The position numbers were made by a program, and so were the translations under genes. 64,000 nucleotides of DNA. Origin: Cercis canadensis. Its lineage: Eukaryota > Streptophyta > Magnoliopsida > Fabales > Fabaceae. Below the pieces are notes generated by a model, which had not been told where the DNA came from, searched no databases, and saw only the letters and a list, made by a program, of their open reading frames with translations. This document shows positions 32,134 through 42,504 of this stretch, in pieces; within the stretch, counting starts at the first letter, position 1; every line of letters begins with the position of its first letter. The stretch is from positions 42,732-106,731 of the forward strand of contig QAOA01004461.1 of the NCBI GenBank assembly GCA_003255065.1, given 5' to 3'.

Positions 32134-33424
32134 CTTTCTCTCCTTAGCACTCTCCTCCATTCTCAAATCCCTTGCTGAAATCCAGAAGGCTTGCCTTGCC
32201 CTAGGCAGCCGCACTCTTCTTCTCTCGATCTTGCTGTTTCTAATTCTCATTCTCTCGACTCCTACTGTTTTCCTAGCAAACAAGAAATAAAAAAAAAAAA
32301 TCTCTCGATGTCTCCGTTACTCTCTCACAACTCGCTAGTCTCCGATTCCTGTTTACGGCAATCTCTTAATCGATTTCTTTGTTAAATATCTTCCCATGTA
32401 TCCCTTCAAGTGGCAGGCCAGGGGCCTTAAAGGATTCTAAGATCTCATAGGAAAGACTTACTTCCTAGATCTTTGTAGCTGCTGTGAAAGAGCTTGTTTT
32501 GGTCCATGTCTCGCATGATGCCAAATAAGGGAAGAATTAAGGGAATGGTACGGGCAGGAATCTAACACCCAGAATCTACGCCTTCATTTTTGGTATTAAG
32601 CTAAATTTGGTTTGGCTTGCGATTTCTCAGTTCCTTAAAGTCATGGTTTTGTTTTCTCTTGCTTCTGACATTTGTGAGGTCTGCTAGATCGAATCTATTT
32701 CTATTGGTTTTAGTGTTCTTTCTTATTTGCACATGCACTAGAATAATGCCCAATTGCCCATATTCTAAAGCTTCAGTTTTTAATTTTATTATTGAGGACT
32801 ATGTTAGTCTTGATATGCAGTTGTAGTGCTTCTGTTGTGTAAGATTCAAAATTAGGTTCTGTGGGCATTTAAATCTTGATATTTGATGGATAATTCGGCG
32901 TTTCCTTTTCTTTTTAATAAAATTAAGTTTTTTTTATCTAGGACAAGCTGAAAACTGATAATCCAAAACTAAACCAGATTGACTTTGAAATGGGCTAGTT
33001 TGGTATTGTTGTATTTAAATTATATTTTAAGGGAACTAATTTAATTGTTTTGTTGGGTTTCAATCAGAAAACCTACCAACTTCCTATGTACCCAAAAAAG
33101 AAAAAGAGTAATTATACAAGGATGGATATATGAAAGGTTTTTTAACACACTTGCTCACAGACATATTGTGCTTGCTCCTGGAATTTGAATAATACTGAAT
33201 ATCAACCATCTGTGACATTAATTTCAGGTCAAGGATCCTAACTCTAAGGGTGCAACAATACATGAGAATTGGGGAGCAACAATACATGAGAAAATCGACC
33301 AAATCGAACTGAACTAGACCGATTTGGTTCAGTTTTACTCTCAAAAATTTTAAAAATTGAACCGAGTTTCTTCTAGCCCATTCTGTCCCGGTTTGGGGTG
33401 AAAATCGGACCGATTACACCCCTA
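32134..33424. other. Right interior of hAT-like element; leader-like CT-rich sequence
   Basis: The first 170 bp are CT-rich and resemble a plant 5' leader, continuing the sequence left of the nested element (22440-22505). The following 900 bp is intron-like AT-rich DNA. I recognise no protein. Near the right end a 16-bp phrase GCAACAATACATGAGA occurs twice (33250, 33278) before the GGTTTGG-type subterminal repeats. Confidence 0.5.
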
Positions 33425-34007
33425 ATGATGAGTACTACCTGGCAAGCGCAACACAAGCATGGCTTCTTGTAATTATTTCGTGCCTCGACTTTATGGTCAT
33501 ATTGAAGCACTCCATTTCAGTTGGTAGATGGTTGTTCAACACATTTTTCACAGTTAAAAAAGATCTTGTTAAAACTATGGCTCATGGGCTCTGATCACCG
33601 GAGCCACTGATGGTATTGGCAAAGCCTTGGCCCATCAACTAGCCCAGAGAGGTGTCAACCTTGTTCTTGTGAACCGAAGCTCCAACAAGCTCCAAACAGT
33701 TTCAGCCGAAATCCAAGCAAAATTTCCAAATACCTGCCTCAAATCATTCGGCTAGACTTTTCCAATGATGTGTCGGCTGGTCTTCGGCAAATAAAGGAGG
33801 TAACCCTAGATCTGGATCTTGGCATTTTGATAAACAATGTTGGAATTACATACCCTAGAGCCATTTTTTTCATGAGGTGGAAGAGAGTGTGGATGAACAT
33901 TGCTAAAGACAACTTGGAGGTAACCACCGTCGTTATTAAAGCAGTTTTAGCAGAAATGATACAAAGGAAAAGAGGTACAGTGATGTCATCTATGTTGCTA
34001 CCAAAGC

Positions 34008-37000
34008 CTAAGTTATTACCTCTCTCTCTCTTTTTCTCTTTCCTTTCTACACCTCTTTCCATTAAAGATTTTTTTTTTTTCGTTCTTAGGAAACATCATT
34101 CCTGGGAATCTTGATCTTGGGAATGTAGTTCCTATGAATGTTACAATTTATGTTTAATTGACCTTAAACATTCATAAGAATGTGAAACAATATTTCATAT
34201 CCCTATGTTTGGTTTAAATACACTACTTTCCAAAGAATATTTATTATCTTTACAAAAGTACCACTAATTTTAGTTTTAGAAAAAAAACTTTTGTATTTAT
34301 GCTTTGGCTAATTATTTGAATTTTACAAGTACATGTTATGTTTTGGCTGCTTTGATGTTCTGTATTAGACATAGCAAAATAATTTTTCTTATTACTGTCA
34401 TTATCACTAATGTATGTGTGAATTAATTCTTTTAGATTTGAAGATAATTAATTGGGCAAAATCTCAGAATCAAGTCTGAAAAAAGAAAAATAATTACTTT
34501 GTGTATTATCGTGGTTTCACTCTTGTCCCAACACCTTGTGAATTCATTTTTTTTTTTTTTTTTGCTAATGAAGACTTTATGCATGGTAAAAAAAAAAACA
34601 ATTAATATTGTTCTTTCTTTTCTTTGTCTATTTGTTCATGGCTCAACATTTTTTTCTTAGCATATACTTGGGTCCAAAAAACTTTATGCACGGTAAAAAA
34701 ATAACTTTCAATTTTGGTATTATTTACCTTTTTTTTATTTGTTTGTTTTAATTTTGATATTATTACAATTATGTCATTAATTAAGAATATATATGTATTT
34801 TTATGTCTAATAATTTTTTTCATGGCATAAGAATTTAAGAATCTCACCTCCTTTTTTTTGTGGGAAACTTGTCTCAAAACTGTTAACAAAAATCCTATTT
34901 GCCTGGGAATATTTTTTTAAAACCTTGTACCAAACATGAAAATCTTAATTTCTCAAGTTATGATTTACAGGAAACTAAAAAAAATCCTTATACCAAATGC
35001 CCCTAAGGGAAATATTCTATTATAGGACGTTATTTACAGTCCCACACTTGCCCTTGCCAAGGCCATTTAAGGAAATATTTATTTGTCTTATTGACCTTAG
35101 AAATTAAACTAGAATTAACCAAGTGTGTAGTAGGGATGGCAATTTGCTCCATAACTGATGGGGCCCCGTTATTTTTACTTGGTCGGGTACGGGTATGGGG
35201 CAGAAAAAATAGGTATGGGAATGTGTATGTGGATGAGTAATTTTATGAGGGCACGACACAATCCCTTCTTCATCCTCTTCTTCTCTTTTTCCATATTCTC
35301 TCTCCATTCTCAGCCTTAATCTCTATTCAACCTTCAGTGGACACCCATCAACACCGGCGTTCCCCTGTTTTTTGCACCGGTGAGTCCCTCTTTCTTTCTT
35401 ATTTTATTTTATTTTAGATGGGGATAATACGATGAGAGAAATATATAATGATGGTGATGGGATTGAGTGTGTAGAAGACAAATCATTGATAGATCATAGA
35501 CATTATAGTTGTGGCTGCTATAGTTTATTTTCCATGATAGGAAGCGGTAAAAGTTATTGTGGGTGGCTGTTCTCTTTGATTTTTTATTTGTATTGATTCA
35601 ATATTTCAGCTATTGAATTTTCAGTACTTGTTGTGTGGCTTTTGTTTATTTTGGTGACAGGGCTCAGTCACAGGCTTCCAATATCGAATAAAAGATTAGG
35701 CTGCGATAACTTGGTGTTATATCTTAAGCAACATGACTCTGGAAACTATATAGTGGTTTGGGGTTTGATTGCCTCACCTATCAAATTTTGAGTTCCAAAA
35801 TCTGATAGTTTTATTTGTTTGATATAAGGCAATAATTTCTCTCTTCCATATGCTGAAAGGTATTTTTCTTGGGGGTAGGCCCATTTTCAGTAATACCAAG
35901 ATTTAAGCTTTATGAATCTTAGTAAGACAGTCAAGATGAGTTCTATTAGGCAAAATTATCAACTTTAATTGCGTTTATCAACTTAAATATTCTAATTTCT
36001 GATCACTTTTGCTCTTTTTAGTGTATATGTTATTCTAAGTTTATATTCTTCCATTGGTTGGGTTAGATCACTGTTATTTAGATTGTGCTCTTATGAAGAT
36101 ATTTACGAAAGTGCTTCTCTGTATTGTCCTTGCATGTTTATCTTATGTTACTTAAAGGTCTTTAGGTTTAAGTCCCCTCCATAATATATGTGATAAAACA
36201 TAGACATTACGAAATTAGAGAGTTTTCTATTATAAATGATAGGATTTGTAGTACTTAAAACTATAACTTGTATGGACCTGTTTTTACTTGGGATTTATAT
36301 CATTCTTGCTTTTAGTTTGATTGGTTCTTTAGTATTTATTGTCAGTATCTTTTTTTATTTTATTATTTTCTTCTTTTTACTTGATTTTGTTTTTTCCCCT
36401 GTGCTTTTCAGGAGAACTTTTTGAACTTTATACACTTAAATGCCATCGGCACTTTAGTGGTAAAAAGACTTGATTGAAAAATAGAGAAATTTATGCTAGT
36501 TTAATCATTTTGGGAATATGATTTGCTATTTTGCTTATTTATTTCTTGTCAATTTCTTATTTTATCTATGATCTTTTATTGTATATCAGTAATCAATTTT
36601 TGTTTGATTTATCATTTCTTATTCTTTTACAGTTTTAATATTTAAAACATTGATATCTGCCCTTTGGGTCTCCATCTCACATATATTGTTTTGATGTTGT
36701 AATAATTTTTATCACTCCTAACTTTTGACTTTCAGCAATTATGAATATTGTGGTTAACGCCACACTCTATTTTTTGAGTGCATAATTTGAGTAATGTGTT
36801 CATCTGTTGTTGTAGTTTTTTTTTACCCATTTTCACAATATAGAATAACAAGAAGATAACTCTTTATTAAAAAAGGTTAGTAGTGGTCATTCTCCAATTG
36901 TGGACTCTTCTACCAATTCCCAAAATCAATCTTTTTATAATTTTGTTTAAATATTATTTATCTTATTGTTTGAGGACATATTAAATTTTTTATGATGTTA

Positions 37001-38468
37001 TTTGAGGATTATTTATATTGTCTTGTTCGATTAAATTTGAATTACAATTAAAAATCATAATCGATAGATTAAACTTATAAATTGTGTATATTTAAAAAAA
37101 ATGACTGCATCGGTAATTAGGATGGAACATGGGACAAATAAACATGCAATGAAGTGGAGATAGGGCTATTGAAAAATTTCCAATTGAAAATGGGGAACAG
37201 GATTGTCCTTCGAGGATAAATACGGAGAGTGTTTGCCCCTCCTCATTGCATTTGATACACTTCACTAATGCCACTGTAACTGGACAAAAATTATTCGTCC
37301 TTTGGTACGTGTATTGCAAATTAATTGAACTTGTGAATTCTAATCACTTCAATTAAAAAATGGGAAATGTCGGCAACAAAATAAATGATAGCGTATATTA
37401 AGAAAGAGAAACGAAACTCAGAAAATTGATTGAGGTTGAGAAAGAAAGATAATTTTTTTTTATTATTTTGGATACTCACATCACTATTTTATTCCAAGTA
37501 TGGCTAGTGGGTCATGTTATGTCCTTTTCTGGTTTCACATTAAATTAAGAGTAAAATATATTTTTTATTTTTGAATTATTTTTTAAATATTATTTTAATT
37601 TTAATTTATTTTTTATGTCATTTTAATCATCAAATAATTATATTGCTCATTAAATCAATCCTTTATAACACTAAAAATAATCATTTAAATGATTAATTTA
37701 GTAAGTAAAGTAATTATTTGATGATTAAAATAACACAAAAAATAAATCAAATATTAAAATGACATTTAATAAATAATTTAAAGACAAAAAATATATTTAA
37801 CTCTTAAATTAACTATCTGATTAAAGGTCATGCGTGATAATTAAGTTGTTTGGAACTGAACAAAGAACCAACAATGTTAAGAATGATCAAATGCTAGTTG
37901 TTCATATAATCAAGTATGAAAAAACCAGTAACATGAGAATTAATGAAAATGAAGCTGCATATCATTATCATATATATGACTTGTTCCCCTCTGCAGTGCT
38001 TATTGTTATATCCATTAATTGTGTATTTCTTACACATAATTATCAGCTAATTAGTTTAGTTTTTTTTTGTCAACTTATTGGTGTTCGAGCTTCGCTATAC
38101 TAATCCAAATTCGAGTCGGAAATGACCACAAGGCTGACAAAATTCTCTCAACTAACGCAGCTACATACCTAAGACTTGAACTCGATATCTTTGGTTAAAC
38201 TAGAACATCCCCTTGCCTACTAATTAGTTTAGTTTAAACATGCAGTTATCTGAATCAATTATCAAGATCTATCTACGTGGAGTATAAACATCACGGGATC
38301 CACGTGCAGTCTCAGGTGGGAAATGTATAGTGAATAATGTTGTAATTCTATTACCCAACTACGTAAACTGTCTGACTTTCTAATGCGCCCTATCTGTTTG
38401 ATTAATTGTCTATGTACTGGGATATGTGCACTACTTTTTTTTGAATGAATATTATTTATTGGTGTCAG
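34008..38468. other. Long intron/spacer of the KCR-like pseudogene
   Basis: About 4.4 kb of AT-rich DNA between the exon 1 remnant and exon 3. The intact KCR gene has introns of about 0.1 and 1 kb here, so this has expanded. It holds an inverted-repeat element (37545-37807) and a GGGATGGCAATTTGC motif (35135) common at ends of plant repeats. Exon 2 could not be found. Confidence 0.55.
37545..37807. mobile_element. Fold-back MITE, 263 bp
   Basis: Starts TTAAGAGTAAAATATATTTT and ends AAAAAATATATTTAACTCTTAA. The two arms, including ATTTTAATCATCAAATAATTA and its reverse complement in the middle, pair over most of the length. The small size, AT-richness and lack of coding fit a MITE. The target duplication is not certain. 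Confidence 0.7.
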
Positions 38469-38716
38469 GTACCGCTGTATGTTGCAACGAAGATGTTGGG
38501 GAAAATAACATCAATCGAGAGGGCGTCCTTTTTCATACCATCAACGGAGAATTATGCAGAAGCAGCAGTGCGTCAAATAGGGAATGAAACAGTGTGCAGC
38601 CCCTACTGAGCTCACTCACTTTAGTGGGAATTTGCGCAATCACTCCCACACCTTTGCTTGATGCTTGGCGTCTCTCCATTGGTCTGCGCAGGAGGAGCGT
38701 TGCTGAAAGGCATTAA

Positions 38717-39138
38717 ATAAATATGATGAACTTCTTGTTAAATGGGTATATATATATGAGCAAAAGTTATATTACCTTTTTAGTTTCTGTGAATTGAGAA
38801 AGTAAATGGAATAGGAGAGCTGGAGAGGGATGAAATGAGGTATTTGATCTGAACTCTATCAAAATCAATCACTTTAAAAATGAGCTAGGTAGAAGTGATC
38901 AAGAGAAAATAATAATACAAATTTTAAAGCATTTTAAATTATATAAGCATTCTTCTAAAATATAATGTCAATATATTGTTAGGATACACATGCATGGTAT
39001 GACCTCTTGGTCCGCTCATTTTCCGTGCACATGCTTGTTAACATAATTTGCCATAACATAAGTAAAAGAAATGTCACTTAGAAAGAGTAGGATTTGAATC
39101 ATACAAAAGAAAAGAAAAAAAAAATAGTTAAGTGTATC
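38717..39138. other. Spacer
   Basis: AT-rich sequence after KCR-like exon 3 with no recognised feature. The left target duplication of the next transposon (AGTGTATC, 39131-39138) lies at its end. Confidence 0.5.
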
Positions 39139-40586
39139 TAGGGGTGTAATCGGTCCGGTTCGGTTCGGTTTTCACCCCAAACCGGGACCAGACCGACCAG
39201 AAGAAACTCGGTTCGGTTCAGTCTGCTTTTTTGAATTTTTAAGAGTGAAACCAAACCGGTCTAGTTCTGTTCGGTTCGGTCGGTTTCCGGTTTTAACCAT
39301 AAAGGACTGGGGGGGAAAAAAAAAAGTAAAAATAAATATATGGATTCATGAAACTCAAAAGGTAATATATGCAAGATTTAAATCTTGGAAAACAAGTGCA
39401 TCTTCAGAAAATTGTCAAATTTAAATTATTATACAAAATTGAAGTAATAAATTTAGTTCAAGAACTGAATCTACTCCAATAATCAATTTAAGACAAGTCT
39501 CCCAAATTCAAAAAGTTGACACAAAATCAAATAGAGAAAATAAAAGGAAAACGAGGGGGGTAGAAAAAACTCAACAATATGGTCATGACTGATTTTATTT
39601 TCCCAGCTTCAAGTCATTTTCTTAACCATAATTTAATGGAAAATAAGGAAACAGAATCTGCAGAATGAAATTTCCAGCTCAATGAACATAGGAAGACATT
39701 TAAGAAGCTATTCTGAGTAGAACTATCTATAAAATCAACCAAACCCCACTTGCCCCACAGGAATTAACATCTATATATTTTATAACAGCACCCATAATCA
39801 AACCCAGAATAAATTTTATAAAACAGAAGAATAGAAACATCAAAATATAATTTTCATCACCACCCACGTTTAAGCAGCATAATCCAAATCAAATCAATAC
39901 AAGGGCAACCCCATTATGGCAATTTCACAGAACAGAAAGCTATAATGAAATAAAAAAAAAAAAATACATTGAAGGAGAAAGTGTTGAAATGGGTAAGTAG
40001 CAATGCTGAAGTTACTTGTTTGGCTCTTGGGCGAAGATCAAAGTTTTGAACTTTGGACAAAAAGAATAAAGCTTTGGGGTAGGAGAGCTATTATTATCAC
40101 TTTGCAATTGAATGGCTTCAAATCTACGCGCCAACATCGTGCATAATGGCCATGTTTCATCCGAATACCTGTGGTGGCATTTAGAACAAGTAAAGACCCA
40201 GATTTCTCAAGCGCCCAGTTTCATCCGAATACTTATGGGTCTTGATATATGGGTACCCAAGAAAGTTGGGGTTTCACTAATGGAGATCTTCATAGGAGGA
40301 TTTCGTAGAAATTGGGGTTTCACTGCTCCAAACCCCTAAGCCCTTGATTGCAGAAATTCCATCCAATTAAGCCATGGCTCTCTTCAAAAATTATTCATAG
40401 AACCATTACATCTTCACCCCAAATCGAAGACCCGTTGGAATCGAACCCATGGAGAAAGGGAAACCAGATGCCGTTGCATGTTCTCTTTAAGCAAGTCGTG
40501 GGTTTATCGGAGAAGACAGGGAATAGCGAAACTAAAAGTGAAGGCGAAGCGGAAAATAACCAGTTGAAGAGAAAATTTAAGCACTT

Positions 40587-40694
40587 GGAGCCTCCAAGGA
40601 AAGCACCAGCGATGACGAAGGTGACATAGACGGAGTTGCGGCGCATAATCACTTTGTAAAGACCTCCTCTATTTCTTCAAGCCACTGAATCCAT
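40587..40694 (-). pseudogene. Captured fragment resembling cytochrome bc1 complex subunit 9 (QCR9)
   Basis: Minus-strand translation from ATG at 40694 gives MDSVA, a TGA stop, then RNRGGLYKVIMRRNSVYVTF and VIAGAFLGG. The core IMRRNSVYVTFVIAGAF is characteristic of the single membrane helix of plant QCR9, a small subunit of mitochondrial complex III. After about 36 codons the similarity ends, where the host gene probably has an intron or later exon. Upstream on the minus strand is leader-like DNA with a CCCTAG motif. The in-frame stop (TGA, probably from CGA) and truncation make it non-functional. Identification rests on a short motif. Confidence 0.65.
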
Positions 40695-40768
40695 GGTAAT
40701 TGGTAACTGGCTTTGCTGTGTTTCAAATTCGATGGCTTCCTACTGATCTGTGTTCTAGGGTTACAGAT

Positions 40769-41254
40769 CTCCCCACCCTGTCCAGAGACGAATGAAATGT
40801 CGAAGGTCTAGTATTTTTGGAACGACGTGGTTTTGCTATATTCGGTTCGGTTCGGTTTAAGCTCAGTTTTTTTTTCACTAAAATCGAAAACCGAACCGGC
40901 CCTCTCGGTTTTTTAGAAAATCAAACCGAAAACCAGACCAACTCTTTCGGTTTGACTCAGTTTACTCTTGGTCCAGTTCGGTCGGTTTGGCCGGTTTTCT
41001 AGTTTTGCCTTGCACCCCTACTCCCCACCCTGTTTAGAGACGAATGAAATGTCGAAGGTCTAGTATTTTTGGAACGACGTGGTTTTGCTATATTTGGTTC
41101 GGTTCGGTTTAAGCTCAGTTTTTTTTTTTCACTAAAACCGAAAACTGAACCGGCCCTCTCGGTTTTTTAGAAAATCAAACCGAAAATCGGACCAACTCTT
41201 TTGGTTTACTCTCGGTCCGTTTGGCCGGTTTTCCGGTTTTGCCTTACACCCCTA
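40769..41254. repeat. Tandem duplication of the hAT-like element's right end (252-bp period)
   Basis: The block starting CTCCCCACCCTG, with GGAACGACGTGGTTTTGC, GGTTCGGTTTAAGCTCAG and a terminal GCACCCCTA, occurs at 40769-41020 and again at 41021-41254. Only the outer copy abuts the target duplication, so the inner right end is a duplicate. Confidence 0.88.
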
Positions 41255-41965
41255 AGTGTATTTAAGTTTAAACTTATATGGCCCAGATTACTCGTAATTG
41301 GTCTCTATAAGCCTCGTGGATTCGAAGTCCCTCACTGTCGGGCTGTCGATTATCACCAACTCCAAAATGGGTTTCGGCAACACTAGCACAAGGAATCAAA
41401 CCCAGCAAAATTATAGAAATTGATTTTAGCTTAATTAACAAGAGCTTTGATTTCTCTATTTTGCTTTGTTTTGTCAAACTTTTTGACCCAGAGCTTCCCT
41501 TCTTCTTCTTTTTCTTTTTTGCTCTCTATTTCATGACAGTAATCTAATTCATAACTGGAAATGGAGATGAGAGAGATAGAAAGAAGGAAGGAAGAAGAAA
41601 TGGTGAGGGAGAGAGAAAGAGAAGGAGCCGGAGAAGGAGAAAGAGGGGGTTTAAAATAAAACATTAATTTAAACTGCAACATCAGTACAAACAATTAGCT
41701 TTTTAACAAAATTAGTTTATTAGACCATTAAACTTATAAGGACTAAAAAGTACAAATTTGAAGGGTCTTTGAAAGGAATATTATACTTTTTAAATAAATT
41801 TATCAATCTATAATAGTTTTAAATTTAATTATTTAAATATTAAATTTTTTTAAAATATTAAAAATATAATCGACATGTAAGGACTACCAGACACGTTAGT
41901 GACCATGTGGTGTATCTATGTCGAATGCCCCAATAGCCTCATGACATCTCCTTTATTCAATTGCC

Positions 41966-42015
<50 letters not shown>

Positions 42016-42500
42016 NTAATTGATCATTGGTGTGTCTCACGTGGACACGCCATGTGATTATTGGTGGTCTTCATATATTTAAATTTTTTTATTTTTTAAA
42101 AATTATAATATTTAGATAATTAAATTAAAAAAATATAATAAATATATAAATTTATTACTAAAATATAATATTCAAATCAATAAACTCAAATTTGAAAGTT
42201 AATTGTTAAGTTATTCAAGGAAGCAGCGGTACTCCACCATGTTTTTAAAGGACCCACATCTCTAAATTAACATACCCTTTTGTTAAATTTCCCACCTGTC
42301 CTTTATTGCATTGTCTTTATCGAGGGACTTGACTAGATAATAGAAGTTAGATTTGATAGATTCCTGAAAAAATTATTAGATATGAATAGGACTTAAATAA
42401 GGGGAGCCCTAAGCTACCCTTCTTAGAGAGAGAGAGGTAGTGTCTAAAGATTAAAGTTCAAAGTCAGAATTTGATTGCAATTAGCATCCATCACAAGTTT
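41255..42500. other. Spacer with fold-back element, poly-A run and gap
   Basis: No gene. About 41720-42200 looks like a fold-back element: the arms around ACACGTTAGTGACCATGTGG and CACGCCATGTGATTATTGG pair imperfectly, with AT-rich outer arms. A run of about 48 A and a single N (42016) sit in its centre. A related copy lies at about 51650-52010. Confidence 0.5.
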
Positions 42501-42504
42501 TAAA

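Larger units (their letters stand above)
22264..33424. mobile_element. hAT-like DNA transposon (non-autonomous), hosting a nested retrotransposon
   Basis: Termini are TAGAGGTGTAAACC on the left and CGGACCGATTACACCCCTA on the right, imperfect inverted repeats of a TAGGGGTGTAA type. They are flanked by a perfect 8-bp duplication ATGATGAG (22256-22263 and 33425-33432), the size made by hAT transposases. Without the nested Tat element (22506-32133) it is about 1.5 kb. The interior has subterminal CCGAACCG-type repeats, an ACGACGTCGT palindrome, and a long pyrimidine-rich stretch resembling a 5' leader (32134-32300). No transposase was recognised. Confidence 0.87.
22219..38716 (+). pseudogene. KCR-like very-long-chain 3-oxoacyl-CoA reductase paralogue, split by nested transposons
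   Basis: Coding begins at ATG 22219 (MIVMPIALASSCNDE), is interrupted at 22263, and resumes in phase at 33433 (YYLASATQAWLLVIISC) after a hAT-like insertion with an 8-bp duplication. The remainder of exon 1 runs to about 34007 and shows short-chain dehydrogenase motifs: [44 protein letters not shown]. Exon 3 is 38469-38716 ([30 protein letters not shown]). Lesions include a 1-nt loss near 33574, shifts near 33744 and in a T-run near 33867, and loss of the segment carrying the catalytic Ser. The splice donor is changed from GTAAGT to CTAAGT at 34008, and TGG became TGA at 38607. Exon 2 was not found in the 4.4-kb intron. The intact relative at 49226 shows the original layout. Confidence 0.9.
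39139..41254. mobile_element. hAT-like DNA transposon 2 with captured host sequence, 2116 bp
   Basis: Termini are TAGGGGTGTAATCGG and CTTACACCCCTA, with 8-bp flanks AGTGTATC (39131-39138) and AGTGTATT (41255-41262), seven of eight matching. Subterminal regions are rich in GGTTCGG and its complement. The right end is duplicated in tandem. Between the ends lies non-coding AT-rich DNA and, on the minus strand, leader plus first-exon sequence resembling QCR9. No transposase was recognised, so it would be mobilised by another element. Confidence 0.85.

Noticed and set aside
32191-32826. Short ORFs in the right interior of the first hAT-like element
   Set aside because: No conserved motif or believable splice structure; the sequence looks like untranslated leader and intron.
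22875-33432. Two independent full Tat insertions between 22506 and 32133
   Set aside because: Only one pair of LTR ends and one target duplication are present, and the second gag start has no LTR before it, so a partial internal duplication fits better.
41968-42015. Run of about 48 A as a possible retroposon tail
   Set aside because: No SINE or LINE sequence or target duplication is next to it, and it ends in an assembly N, so it is more likely a homopolymer at a contig end.
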